DNA of 39,656 bases from Rufibacter ruber (GTDB lineage Bacteria > Bacteroidota > Bacteroidia > Cytophagales > Hymenobacteraceae). This document shows positions 23,994-32,333 of the stretch, piece by piece. The DNA is taken from contig NZ_LRMM01000051.1 in NCBI RefSeq assembly GCF_001647275.1, positions 1 through 39,656 of the forward strand, written 5' to 3'. Position 1 is the stretch's first letter. Every line of letters starts with the position of its first letter. The notes beneath the pieces were generated by a model, which saw only the letters and a list, made by a program, of their open reading frames with translations, ran no database searches and was not told the DNA's origin. The translations under genes were made by a program, and so were the position numbers.

Positions 23994-24035
23994 ATGGCCA
24001 GCAGATTCTGGGCAGATGTAACCCTATTCAGGTAA
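23994..24035 (+). CDS. Possible 13-codon leader peptide before mlaE
   Basis: ATG at 23994 opens a short frame MASRFWADVTLFR-stop, 8 nt after the -7 box, so it would be read from the very 5' end of the message. A small hairpin follows at about 24043-24075. No homology can be judged at this length, and it may be chance. Confidence 0.25.
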   Translation: MASRFWADVTLFR

Positions 24036-24148
24036 ATCAGGTAAGGAGGAGAGCCCTCAGGCTTTCCTTTCCGTAGCCCCAAGACCGTACCCAAAAGGAG
24101 TCAACGCGCAGTGCCTGCCAGAGGCCATAAAGAAATCAGAAGTAACGG

Positions 24149-24958
24149 ATGCAATCCAAAGACCAGGACAGTAACTCCCCTAAACAGCGAGACCATGTGA
24201 TCTCCCCCAAACTGGACAGGGTATTTGCTGAGTTGTATAGAATTTACCAGTTCATAGCCCGCTTCTTTAAGGAGGTGTTTCTGCCCCCCTATGAGATGCG
24301 CGAGGTGATCAGGCAGTGCTATGAGGTGGGGGTGAAGTCGCTTCCGCTGATCTCATTGACCGGTTTCATCATAGGCATTGTGTTCACTAACCAATCGCGC
24401 CCGTCGCTGGCCGAGTTTGGCGCCACCTCCTGGCTGCCTTCCCTGATTTCCATTGCCATTGTGCGGGCCCTGGCCCCGCTGGTGACCGCGTTAATTGCCG
24501 CCGGCCGCGTGGGCTCTAACATGGGCGCCGAGCTGGGCTCTATGCGCGTAACCGAGCAGATTGACGCCATGGAAGTCTCTGCTACCAACCCGTTCAAGTT
24601 TCTGGTGGTGACCCGGGTGCTGGCCACTACGTTCATGATTCCGGCGTTGATGATGTACGTGATGCTGGTGGCGTTGCTGGGCGGTTTCCTAAATATTAAC
24701 GCCAACGAGCAGACCAGCTTCACTACGTATTTTACGCAGGTATTTGAGGCCATTTCTTTCCTTGATATTTTCTCGTCTTTGATTAAATCAGTGCTGTTTG
24801 GGTTTACCATTGGCGTGGTGGGCTGCTACAAAGGGTATTTCTCATCTAAGGGAACCGAAGGTGTGGGCAAGGCGGCCAACTCCTCTGTGGTGACGGCCAT
24901 GTTTTTGGTGTTCATTGAAGAACTGCTGGCCATGCAGGTGATTAATCTTTTCCGGTAG
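24149..24958 (+). CDS. mlaE: MlaE-family lipid transport ABC permease
   Basis: A 269-residue inner-membrane permease of the MlaE/YrbE/TTG2B family, which with an ATPase and an MCE protein moves phospholipids between inner and outer membranes. A charged N-terminal tail and an amphipathic helix (FFKEVFLPPYEMREV) precede the family core: SLTGFIIGIVFTNQS, IVRALAPLVTALIAAGRVG, GAELGSMRVTEQIDAMEV and PFKFLVVTRVLATTFMIPAL. The C-terminal GVVGCYKGYFSSKGTEGVG is also typical. It starts a three-gene operon; mlaF begins 5 nt after its stop. Confidence 0.93.
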   Translation: MQSKDQDSNSPKQRDHVISPKLDRVFAELYRIYQFIARFFKEVFLPPYEMREVIRQCYEVGVKSLPLISLTGFIIGIVFTNQSRPSLAEFGATSWLPSLISIAIVRALAPLVTALIAAGRVGSNMGAELGSMRVTEQIDAMEVSATNPFKFLVVTRVLATTFMIPALMMYVMLVALLGGFLNINANEQTSFTTYFTQVFEAISFLDIFSSLIKSVLFGFTIGVVGCYKGYFSSKGTEGVGKAANSSVVTAMFLVFIEELLAMQVINLFR

Positions 24959-24963
24959 AAGAC

Positions 24964-25737
24964 ATGAAGAAACCCCCGCACCAAATAGATAAAAGCCAAA
25001 AGGTGATAGAGATAGAGGGCCTGCGCAAATCCTTCGGTGATTTGCACGTGCTTAGGGGCGTGGACCTGGACCTCTACAAAGGCGAAAACCTGGTGATTCT
25101 GGGCAAATCGGGTACGGGTAAATCAGTGTTGATTAAGATTATCTCCGGCCTGCTGCAGCAGGACGAAGGCCGGGTAAACGTGCTGGGCCAGGACGTAAAC
25201 CAGCTCAAGCCCCGTGATTTAGACCAACTCCGGCTCAAGATTGGGTTTTCGTTCCAGAACAGCGCCTTGTATGACAGCATGACCATACGCGAGAACCTGG
25301 AGTTCCCGCTGGTGCGGAATCTGCGCAATTTGACCCGCAAGGAAATAAACGAACGGGTGGAGCGCGTGCTGGACGCCGTGGGGCTGCTGCAAAGCATTAA
25401 CCAGATGCCGTCTGAGCTGTCTGGAGGACAGCGCAAGCGCATTGGGATTGCCCGCACCTTGATTCTCACGCCCGAGATTATGCTCTATGATGAGCCCACC
25501 GCCGGGCTGGACCCCATTACCTGTATTGACATCAACAACCTGATCAATGAGGTGCAGGAGCGGTTCCATACCTCGTCTATCATCATCACCCATGACCTCA
25601 CCTGCGCCAAAACCGTGGGCGACCGCGTGGTGATGCTCTTAGATGGGCAGTTTCAGCGGCAGGGCACGTTTGAAGAGGTGTTCAACACCCAGGATGAGCG
25701 GGTGAAACTATTTCATGATTACAACTTTATAGATTAA
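24964..25737 (+). CDS. mlaF: MlaF-family ABC transporter ATP-binding protein
   Basis: A 257-residue cytosolic ATPase that powers the MlaE permease. Walker A is GKSGTGKS (47-54). A Q-loop segment SFQNSALYDSMT, signature LSGGQRKRIGIA, Walker B MLYDEPTAGLDP and switch histidine in IIITHDL are all intact. The C-terminal GTFEEVFNTQDERVK fits the MlaF subfamily. Its TAA directly abuts the ATG of mlaD, which implies coupled translation. Confidence 0.95.
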   Translation: MKKPPHQIDKSQKVIEIEGLRKSFGDLHVLRGVDLDLYKGENLVILGKSGTGKSVLIKIISGLLQQDEGRVNVLGQDVNQLKPRDLDQLRLKIGFSFQNSALYDSMTIRENLEFPLVRNLRNLTRKEINERVERVLDAVGLLQSINQMPSELSGGQRKRIGIARTLILTPEIMLYDEPTAGLDPITCIDINNLINEVQERFHTSSIIITHDLTCAKTVGDRVVMLLDGQFQRQGTFEEVFNTQDERVKLFHDYNFID

Positions 25738-26829
25738 ATGGGAGCAGGAGATAATAAACGGTCCGTTATAGTTGGCATTTTTGTGTTTCTGGCCATTGTC
25801 ATTCTGGTGGCCGGTATTTTCATTCTGGGCGGAAAGCAGAAACGCTTCGGGGATTCTATTGAGGTGACCGCCCTGTTTGATGACGTGACCGGCCTCAAGA
25901 AAGGCAACAACGTGATCTTCTCAGGGGTGAAAGTGGGCGTGGTGAAAAGCATTGCCATCAGCGGTGAAAAACAGGTGGCCGTCAGTTTCTCCATTGAGGA
26001 AAGCGCGGTACCTTATATCCATAAAAACGCGTTCGCGAAGATTGGGTCAGAGAGCATCATAGGCAACCGCACCATTGTGGTGTACGGCGGCAGCGAGGCC
26101 TCCCCCGCCATTGAGACCGGCGATATACTTAAAACCGAAGCCCAGCTCAGCACCGAGCAGATGATGAAAACCCTGCAGGAAAGCAACCAGAACCTGCTGG
26201 CCATCACCAATGACGTGAAAGGCCTGAGCGCCAACCTCGCCAAAGGCGAAGGCATGGCCGGTGCGTTGCTCACAGACGAGAAGCTGGCCAACAACTTCAG
26301 AACCATTGTCGCCAACCTGGAGCGCACCACCGCCAGCAGCTCCCGCGCCGCGCAAGCCCTCACCCAGTTCTCAAATAAACTGAATACAGAAGGCGGCCTG
26401 GCAGATGAGCTGTTAACAGATACCACCGTCTACAACCGCCTCAAAAGCACCATGGCGCAGCTGCAGCAGACCATGACCACCGCCTCTGCCATCACCGGCA
26501 AGCTCAACGCCACCACAGACAAGCTCAACAGCCCTAACAACGCCCTGGGCGTGCTGCTCAATGACGAGGACTTCGCCCTTGACCTGCAGCTCACCATGCA
26601 GAACCTGGAGGCCGGCACAGACAAGCTGGACGCCAACATGGAAAGCCTGCAGCACAGTATTCTGCTGAACGGCTTCTTCCGGCGTAAAGCCAAACGCGAA
26701 GCCAAGCAGAAGGAGCGGGAGCAGCAGAAGCAGGAGCGCCTGCAGAAGCTGGAGGAAAAAAGGAGCCAGAAGAAGCAGCAGAACCAGAATAAGTCTGCCG
26801 CCCAGCCTGCCCAGACCCCAATTAAGTAA
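25738..26829 (+). CDS. mlaD: MlaD/MCE-domain lipid-binding protein
   Basis: A 363-residue substrate-binding component of the Mla-type system. A membrane anchor lies at ~10-32 (VIVGIFVFLAIVILVAGIFI), then the MCE domain at ~37-118 (TALFDDVTGLKKGNNVIFSG, KVGVVKSI, IGSESIIGNRTIVVYGG). Residues ~130-300 are predicted helical/coiled-coil, with repeated GMAGALLTDEKLANN, GGLADELLTDTTVYN and NNALGVLLNDEDFALD motifs of the type seen in MCE proteins that form tubes. The last ~55 residues are a highly basic Lys/Gln/Glu coiled tail. Codon order mlaE-mlaF-mlaD fits a complete transporter core. Confidence 0.92.
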   Translation: MGAGDNKRSVIVGIFVFLAIVILVAGIFILGGKQKRFGDSIEVTALFDDVTGLKKGNNVIFSGVKVGVVKSIAISGEKQVAVSFSIEESAVPYIHKNAFAKIGSESIIGNRTIVVYGGSEASPAIETGDILKTEAQLSTEQMMKTLQESNQNLLAITNDVKGLSANLAKGEGMAGALLTDEKLANNFRTIVANLERTTASSSRAAQALTQFSNKLNTEGGLADELLTDTTVYNRLKSTMAQLQQTMTTASAITGKLNATTDKLNSPNNALGVLLNDEDFALDLQLTMQNLEAGTDKLDANMESLQHSILLNGFFRRKAKREAKQKEREQQKQERLQKLEEKRSQKKQQNQNKSAAQPAQTPIK

Positions 26830-26837
26830 CTTGATTT

Positions 26838-26877
26838 CTGTTTTAGCGCTGTTTTTAAGAAAACAGGCCAAAAACAG
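26838..26877. repeat. Nested palindrome copy 13, 8 nt after mlaD stop
   Basis: CTGTTTTAGCGCTGTTTTT - AAGA - AAACAGGCCAAAAACAG pattern between two converging genes. Confidence 0.8.
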
Positions 26878-26880
26878 AAA

Positions 26881-26926
26881 CCCAATAAAAAGAGCCTACC
26901 TGCAGGTAGGGCTCTTTTTTATTGGG
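26881..26926. terminator. Bidirectional terminator between mlaD and mdh
   Basis: A 46-bp near-symmetric hairpin: CCCAATAAAAAGAGCCTACC pairs with GGTAGGGCTCTTTTTTATTGGG. A-run and T-run lie within the arms, so either strand can be stopped. Confidence 0.88.
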
Positions 26927-26940
26927 TAGAAATCAGGGGG

Positions 26941-27879
26941 TTAGGCGTTGGCAGGCATGTTGTCCAGCACGTCCATCACTTCCCGCACCGCTTTCTCAGA
27001 GGCTTTCAAGAGGGCCATCTCGTCTTCGTTCAGCTGCAGCTCTATTACTTTCTCAATACCGTTCTTGCCTAGTACCACCGGTACACCCAGGTAGGTGCCG
27101 TTGATGCCGTACTCGCCTTCCAGCTTAATGCAAACCGGAAACACCCGCTTCTGGTCACGTACAATGGCTTCTACCATCTGGGCGGCTGCGGAACCCGGCG
27201 CGTACCAGGCAGAGGTGCCCATCAGTTTCACCAGCTCGCCACCGCCGTTTTTGGTGCGGTCTACAATGGCGTCTAGTTTAGCAGAGTCAATCAACTCGGT
27301 TACCGGAATCCCGCCCACGGTGGTGTATCTTGGGAGCGGCACCATGGTATCACCGTGCCCACCCATCAATACCGCCTGAATATCTTTAGGCGACACGTTC
27401 AGTTCCTCAGCCAGGAACGCGCGGTAGCGGGCGGTGTCCAGGATACCGGCCATCCCCATCACCTTGGTGCGGGGAAGCTTAGACGTTAAATGCGCAGCGT
27501 AGGTCATGACATCCAGGGGGTTAGACACCACAATGATGATGGCCTCCGGGGAGTGTTTGATTACGTTCTCAGTCACCGAGCGCACAATGCCGGCGTTGGT
27601 GCTGATCAGGTCATCACGGGTCATGCCGGGTTTGCGGGGCAGGCCCGAGGTGATCACTACCACGTCTGAATTGGCGGTGCGGCTATAGTCATTGGTGACG
27701 CCCACGGTGCGGGTGTCATACAGGTTGATAGGAGATTTCTGCCAGATATCCAATGCCTTGCCTTCGGCGAAGCCTTCTTTGATATCTACTAACACTACTT
27801 CATTGGCAATTTCGCGGTACGCCAGCACGTCGGCACAGGTGGCCCCTACGTTACCGGCTCCTACTACGGTTACTTTCAT
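26941..27879 (-). CDS. mdh: Malate dehydrogenase (LDH-like, NAD)
   Basis: Oxidises malate to oxaloacetate with NAD+ in the citric acid cycle. The protein is 312 residues. NAD-binding GAGNVGATCA lies at 7-16, with Asp32 at the end of strand 2 favouring NAD over NADP. Substrate arginines lie in the PRKPGMTRDD loop (Arg82, Arg88) and at Arg151. The catalytic pair is Asp148 and His175 (GGHGDTMVP). The 300-320 length and sequence style fit the lactate dehydrogenase-like bacterial malate dehydrogenases of Bacteroidota. It stands alone, converging on the mla operon. Confidence 0.96.
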   Translation of the reverse strand: MKVTVVGAGNVGATCADVLAYREIANEVVLVDIKEGFAEGKALDIWQKSPINLYDTRTVGVTNDYSRTANSDVVVITSGLPRKPGMTRDDLISTNAGIVRSVTENVIKHSPEAIIIVVSNPLDVMTYAAHLTSKLPRTKVMGMAGILDTARYRAFLAEELNVSPKDIQAVLMGGHGDTMVPLPRYTTVGGIPVTELIDSAKLDAIVDRTKNGGGELVKLMGTSAWYAPGSAAAQMVEAIVRDQKRVFPVCIKLEGEYGINGTYLGVPVVLGKNGIEKVIELQLNEDEMALLKASEKAVREVMDVLDNMPANA

Positions 27880-27957
27880 TATGCTTAAATTTGGTTAGAT
27901 GATATACTACGCGGTGAAGATAGGAAAAAGGGCGTCACCTGAAAATTATTTAATGGC

Positions 27958-28107
27958 TGATTGTTAATTGCTTTTTAATTGTTGATTGTCAATTGTTGTT
28001 TTAGGCCTGTTTCTTAGAAACAGTCTCTAAACGGCTTTCTCTTGGGTTCCTTCACAAATCGGTCAGCTTAAGCTGCTGCCTTTCTAACAATCAACAATTA
28101 ACAATCA
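27958..28107. repeat. AT-rich inverted repeat between mdh and tilS
   Basis: TGATTGTTAATTG (27958-27970) is the exact reverse complement of 28095-28107. GTTGATTG (27981-27988) pairs with 28088-28095. The nested palindrome copy 14 sits between the arms. Confidence 0.75.
27996..28034. repeat. Nested palindrome copy 14 (degenerate)
   Basis: TTGTTTTAGGCCTGTTTC - TTA - GAAACAGTCTCTAAACGG; the inner arms are perfect, the outer arms decayed. Confidence 0.6.
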
Positions 28108-28118
28108 GCAATGAACAA

Positions 28119-29447
28119 TCAAATTCGGGTCACGGTAATCTCCAGCACCTGCTGGGTATTCTCACTGATCTTGAACCGGTTGTCTGGCTGGTGACCAATG
28201 ATCCAGGCCAGTGAGGCGTCTGAGACCAGCACCCACACGTCTGGCTTGAGGTTGGCGGGCACCTTCTTGTCAATGAGCAGGTCGCTCACCTTCTTCTTGC
28301 CGTTCATGCCCAGCGGGATAAACCAGTCGCCCTGTTTCCAGGGGCGCAGTTTGAGGGGGAACCTTACCAGTTCGGCGTCAAGGGCCACCGTGTCTTTGGA
28401 ACGGGGTATCTTGTAGCCTTCGGCCGATTTGCGGGTTATTTTTGCCAGATAAGGTCCAAAAGTGAGTTGGGTGGCTTGTTCTGGCAGCGCCACGCTGCCA
28501 AACACCTCCAGGTTTTTGGCGGTGATCACCAGTTCCTCCCGGTCTTTCACCAGCACATGGGTGGGGGAGGCGAAGGACTTGCCTGAGAGGCCGGCAAAGG
28601 CGGCTGCTACCTCCTGCGCCTGCACGTAGGAGAACTGGAACGGTTTTAGCAGCTCATGCAGCAGCACTACCGGCGCGGGGCTTTGCTGCAGCGGCGCAAT
28701 AGAAAGGTAGGTGGTGCCGTTCTCTGTGCGTTGCGTTTTTGCCCTGATTTCCTGAAAAGAGGCCAGAAACACGGCTTCTGCGCCCTGCAGGCGCTCCAGG
28801 GTCTGGGTAAACGTTTCCTCCAGGTTGGGGTTGAGCTGCTTGAGCACGGGAACCACCTCGTGGCGCACCAGGTTGCGGGCGTACTTTCTGCTTTCGTTGC
28901 TGGAATCTTCCCGCCACGCCAGGCGTTTAGAGGTGAGCCAGTCGTACAGGTCGTCTTTGGTGAGGGCCAGCAGCGGCCGGATCAGGTGCCCGTTCTGGGG
29001 CAGAATGCCGTGCAGGCCCGCCAGGCCCGTGCCGCGCACCAGGTTGAGCAGCACGGTCTCCAGCGCGTCTGACTTGTGGTGTGCCGTGGCAATGGCGTCA
29101 TACCCCAGCTGGGTGCGCATCTGCTCAAACCAGGCGTAGCGCAGGGAGCGGGCCGCCATCTGGATGGAAATGCCTTCCTGCTGGGCAAAGGCCTCGGTCT
29201 GGAACTGCTCGCTGTAGAACGGCACGCCGTACTGTTTGGCCAGTTTGCGCACAAAGAGCTCATCTGCGTCAGACTCCTCGCCCCGCAGACCAAAGTTGCA
29301 GTGCAGCACGGCAAAGGGAACCTTTAAGCGGTGCAGCACATCGGCCAGTACCACAGAGTCCAGGCCCCCGCTCACGGCGGCCAGAATTTTAGTGGTAGGG
29401 GAAAGCAGCTGATGGCTGTCTATATAGTGTTGAACTTTCTGGAGCAT
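28119..29447 (-). CDS. tilS: tRNA(Ile)-lysidine synthase
   Basis: Attaches lysine to C34 of the AUA-reading tRNA-Ile, using ATP; essential in most bacteria. The protein is 442 residues, full length for TilS. The PP-loop SGGLDSVVL is near residue 25. The HCNFGLRGEESDADELFV motif and GYDAIATAHHKSDALETVLLNLVRGTGL follow in the catalytic domain. A C-terminal TilS-C domain (~360-435) contains KLRPWKQGDWFIPLGMNGKKKVSDLLID. The stop codon lies inside an ATGAACAATCAA repeat word on the + strand. Confidence 0.95.
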   Translation of the reverse strand: MLQKVQHYIDSHQLLSPTTKILAAVSGGLDSVVLADVLHRLKVPFAVLHCNFGLRGEESDADELFVRKLAKQYGVPFYSEQFQTEAFAQQEGISIQMAARSLRYAWFEQMRTQLGYDAIATAHHKSDALETVLLNLVRGTGLAGLHGILPQNGHLIRPLLALTKDDLYDWLTSKRLAWREDSSNESRKYARNLVRHEVVPVLKQLNPNLEETFTQTLERLQGAEAVFLASFQEIRAKTQRTENGTTYLSIAPLQQSPAPVVLLHELLKPFQFSYVQAQEVAAAFAGLSGKSFASPTHVLVKDREELVITAKNLEVFGSVALPEQATQLTFGPYLAKITRKSAEGYKIPRSKDTVALDAELVRFPLKLRPWKQGDWFIPLGMNGKKKVSDLLIDKKVPANLKPDVWVLVSDASLAWIIGHQPDNRFKISENTQQVLEITVTRI

Positions 29448-29612
29448 ATGTCAAAGAAGGTAAAGCAGAACGTGCCTTTTTTTGCCCATGAAGGCGGGAA
29501 ACTCATTCTGCCGGGCGTCAGAGAACTGGTAGCCTCAGCAGGAAATGCGTTTCGGCTTTGCCGAAATCTCCGCTTTTTTAGGTGCAAAATCTATTTATAA
29601 GCAGGTTCTTAG

Positions 29613-29620
29613 TAATTTTG
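29613..29620 (+). promoter_or_regulatory. -7 promoter element of OstA-like gene
   Basis: TAATTTTG matches TAnnTTTG, 19 nt before the ATG at 29640. No TTTG at the expected -33 position. Confidence 0.45.
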
Positions 29621-29639
29621 TTTCTATTGAATTGATTGA

Positions 29640-31388
29640 ATGAAGTTCACAAAGATAGTTTTAGTTGCGCTTATCTCCGTATGGTCTATGGTTTCGGCCT
29701 GGGCCCAGCAGGGGCAGCGGGTAGAAGTTTCGTCCAGTACCCTGCAGGCGGGTACTTACAAGGGGGAGGAAGTGCGCAGGCTGATTGGCAACGTGGTCAT
29801 GCGGCAGGGGGCTACCACCGTTACCTCAGACTCGGCCTACCAGTATGTGAAAGACCGTAACCGGCTGGAGGTGTTCGGGAACGTGCATATTACCCAGGAG
29901 ACCATGGAAGCCACCAGTGCCACCGGTACCTATGACGGTACCAGGCGCATGGCCAACCTGCGCGGAAACGTGGTGCTGCGGGACCAGGAGATGACGCTGA
30001 ACACCCCCACGCTGGAGTATGACCTGGACGCCAAGCGCGCCTATTACACCCAAACCGGTCATATTGTAGGGCCAGATTACACCATTAAAAGCCATTTAGG
30101 GACCTACACCACTACAGATAAAGTGCTAACTTTTAAAAAGGATGTAGTTTACACCAACACCCAGAATACCAAAGTGGTGAGTGATACCATGGCCTACAAC
30201 ACCATCAGCAAGGTGGTGGAGTTCTTTGGGCCCACCACCATCACCTCGCCAGACGGAACGCTGTTTGCTAACCGCGGCACCTATAACACCGTGACCCGGG
30301 AGGCCAATTTCAGGGGCAACGCCAGCATCAAGACCCCAGACTACCTTATTAAGGGCAATTCCCTCACCTATGACAAGCTGAAGGAGTATTACACTGCCGC
30401 CGGTAACGTCTCCCTCACCCATATTAAAGAAAATACGGTCATAACCGGACAGACAGCGCTGCATTGGCGGGGCCTGGGGCGGTCAAAGGTGTTTGGAAGC
30501 CCGGTCATGCGCACGGTGGCGGCCAACAGCAAGAACAACGTGAATGACACCATGTTCCTGTCTGCTGACACGCTGCTGGCGGTAGAGAACCGGGTAGATA
30601 AAACTAAGAAAGGGTTTGTGTACGCGTACCCAGACGTGCGCATTTACAAATCTGACCTGCAGGGAATCTGCGACTCCCTTACCTACAACCTGCAGGACTC
30701 CATGATTTACATGAACCGCAGCCCCAAACTCTGGGCCAACAAGAGCCAGATGACCGCAGACAGCGTGATCATGCAGCTGCGGGACAAGACACTGGACCAG
30801 ATGCGCATGTTTGGCAACTCGTTTGCTATTTCACAGGATACGCTGGAGAATTTTAACCAGGTGAAGGGCCGTAACATGACAGCCCATTTTGCCGAGGGCA
30901 AAATCAGGCGCATAGACGTGAACGGAAACGGGGAAAGCCTCTACTTCGCCCTGCAGGGAGACAGTACCGTGATGGGGATGAACAAGGCGTTCTGCAGTGA
31001 CATGCGCATGAAGTTTAATGATGGGCAGGTGCAGTCTATCACCTTTCTCACCGAGCCAGACGCCAAACTGATTCCGCCGCACGAGCTGGAGGAGCCTGAG
31101 AAACGGCTGAAGGGCTTTGTCTGGCGGGCAGATGAAAAGCCCACCCGGGCGTTTGTGCTGGAGAAAAGGGGCGTAGCCCGGAAAAAAAGTGACCCTGCCG
31201 CTGCTTCTTCCCCGGCTAGGGGGGCTAAGCCAGCGGCTGTTCCTCCCAAAAAGAACGGCGTGGCTGCTCCGCCGGCTTCTGCCTCCCCGGCTAAAGTAGC
31301 CCCGGTAACGCCCGCTAACAGAAAAGCAGTGCCAGCCACTACAACACCCCAGAGAAAAGGGGCTGCTGAAAAACTGAGGGTAGAGTAA
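29640..31388 (+). CDS. OstA/LptA-like LPS transport protein
   Basis: A 582-residue exported protein (signal peptide 1-21, ending AWAQ). It has repeated short beta-strand modules of the OstA/LptA/LptD-N type (for example RLIGNVVMRQGATTVTSDSA, RMANLRGNVVLRDQEMTLNT, TREANFRGNASIKTPDYLIK). Such modules form a groove that carries lipopolysaccharide through the periplasm. Bacteroidota commonly have this long OstA-like form before bamD. The last ~90 residues are a Pro/Ala/Lys-rich low-complexity tail, probably disordered. Full LptD barrel strands are absent, so it is not LptD itself. Confidence 0.85.
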   Translation: MKFTKIVLVALISVWSMVSAWAQQGQRVEVSSSTLQAGTYKGEEVRRLIGNVVMRQGATTVTSDSAYQYVKDRNRLEVFGNVHITQETMEATSATGTYDGTRRMANLRGNVVLRDQEMTLNTPTLEYDLDAKRAYYTQTGHIVGPDYTIKSHLGTYTTTDKVLTFKKDVVYTNTQNTKVVSDTMAYNTISKVVEFFGPTTITSPDGTLFANRGTYNTVTREANFRGNASIKTPDYLIKGNSLTYDKLKEYYTAAGNVSLTHIKENTVITGQTALHWRGLGRSKVFGSPVMRTVAANSKNNVNDTMFLSADTLLAVENRVDKTKKGFVYAYPDVRIYKSDLQGICDSLTYNLQDSMIYMNRSPKLWANKSQMTADSVIMQLRDKTLDQMRMFGNSFAISQDTLENFNQVKGRNMTAHFAEGKIRRIDVNGNGESLYFALQGDSTVMGMNKAFCSDMRMKFNDGQVQSITFLTEPDAKLIPPHELEEPEKRLKGFVWRADEKPTRAFVLEKRGVARKKSDPAAASSPARGAKPAAVPPKKNGVAAPPASASPAKVAPVTPANRKAVPATTTPQRKGAAEKLRVE

Positions 31389-31421
31389 ACTATTTGTATA
31401 CTGTAGGTTCTGGTAATTCGT

Positions 31422-31454
31422 TCTGGCAGTTGTAAAAGATTTTGTTTATTTTTG
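31422..31454 (+). promoter_or_regulatory. Promoter of bamD-rpoZ-coaBC operon
   Basis: TATTTTTG at 31447-31454 (exact TAnnTTTG), with TCTG 21 nt upstream as a poor -33 box. It ends 7 nt before the bamD ATG, so the message is near-leaderless. Confidence 0.55.
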
Positions 31455-31461
31455 CGCGCTT

Positions 31462-32304
31462 ATGACCAAACGCATTTTCTCCTTTTTGCCTTTTTTGCTC
31501 GCGCTGGTGCTGTTGGGCGCCTGCAGCAAATACAATAAGCTCCTCAAGAGCGATGACGTAGATAAAAAATACGCAGCTGCGCTGGAGTATTATGAGAACG
31601 GCAAGTATGAGCGGGCCGGTGCCCTCTTAGAGGACCTGATGCCCCTGCTGAAGGGCCGGAGTGAGTATGAGCGCGCCAACTTCCTGTACGCGTACACCAA
31701 GTACCACCAGCAGCTTTACCTGGAGAGTTCTTTCCATTTTATCACCTTTGGGCAGACGTTCCCCAGAAGCCAATACGCAGAGGAGGCGGCGTTTATGAAC
31801 GCCAAATCCCTGACCAATGAGTCGCCGTCATACAACCTGGACCAGCAGAGCACCGTGCAGGCCATGAGTGCCTTGCAGGAGTTCATGCGCCGGTACCCGC
31901 AGAGCAAGTACATGCAGGAGGCCAACACCATCTATGAAGACCTGTCTAAGAAGATTGAGCTGAAAACATTTGATAATGCCAAGATGTATTACCAGCTGCG
32001 CTACTTTCTGTCTGCGGTAATAGCGCTGGATAACTTCAGAAAGAACTTCCCGTCTTCCACCTTAAATGAAGAGGCGGCTTTCCTGCGCATTGACGCCCAG
32101 TACCATTACGCCCAACAAAGTATTGAAAGCAAGCAGGCAGAGCGGTACCAGCAGGTGATAGAGATCTACCAGAACTTTGTAGATGCTTACCCAAACAGCA
32201 AGTTTCTGCGTTCCGCTGAAAACTTTTATGATTCCAGCCGTAAGGCGTTGGAGCAGCTAAACAAAACAGGGCAGCCAGCAGCGGCCACCGCCACCACTAA
32301 CTAA
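31462..32304 (+). CDS. bamD: Outer membrane protein assembly factor BamD
   Basis: A 280-residue lipoprotein of the BAM complex, which folds beta-barrel proteins into the outer membrane. The lipobox is LLGAC, with the lipidated Cys at 21. TPR-like helical repeats follow: YYENGKYERAGALLEDLMPL, FLYAYTKYHQQLYLESSFHF, MQEANTIYEDLSKKIE, FPSSTLNEEAAFLRIDAQYH and YQNFVDAYPNSKFLRSAE. The length is typical for Bacteroidota BamD. It is first of a run (bamD, rpoZ, coaB/coaC, DUF4835) with short gaps. Confidence 0.93.
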   Translation: MTKRIFSFLPFLLALVLLGACSKYNKLLKSDDVDKKYAAALEYYENGKYERAGALLEDLMPLLKGRSEYERANFLYAYTKYHQQLYLESSFHFITFGQTFPRSQYAEEAAFMNAKSLTNESPSYNLDQQSTVQAMSALQEFMRRYPQSKYMQEANTIYEDLSKKIELKTFDNAKMYYQLRYFLSAVIALDNFRKNFPSSTLNEEAAFLRIDAQYHYAQQSIESKQAERYQQVIEIYQNFVDAYPNSKFLRSAENFYDSSRKALEQLNKTGQPAAATATTN

Positions 32305-32333
32305 TTTTTGTAATCACTCAATTCAACAGATAT

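Larger units (their letters stand above)
23549..24148. other. Divergent intergenic region between rdgB and mlaE
   Basis: 600 bp with no established gene. It holds the most perfect nested palindrome (23791-23856), a -7 box at 23979-23986, a possible 13-codon leader frame (23994-24035) and a small hairpin (about 24043-24075, GAGAGCC-CTCA-GGCTTTC) before mlaE. Confidence 0.6.

Noticed and set aside
26047-26885. Minus-strand frames opposite mlaD with Leu/Cys-rich runs
   Set aside because: They mirror the Lys/Gln coiled tail of MlaD; no domain.
29550-29566. Hairpin TTTCGGC-TTT-GCCGAAA upstream of tilS as a terminator
   Set aside because: No gene ends nearby on the plus strand and it lies in the divergent gap between tilS and the OstA-like gene; possibly just a short chance palindrome.
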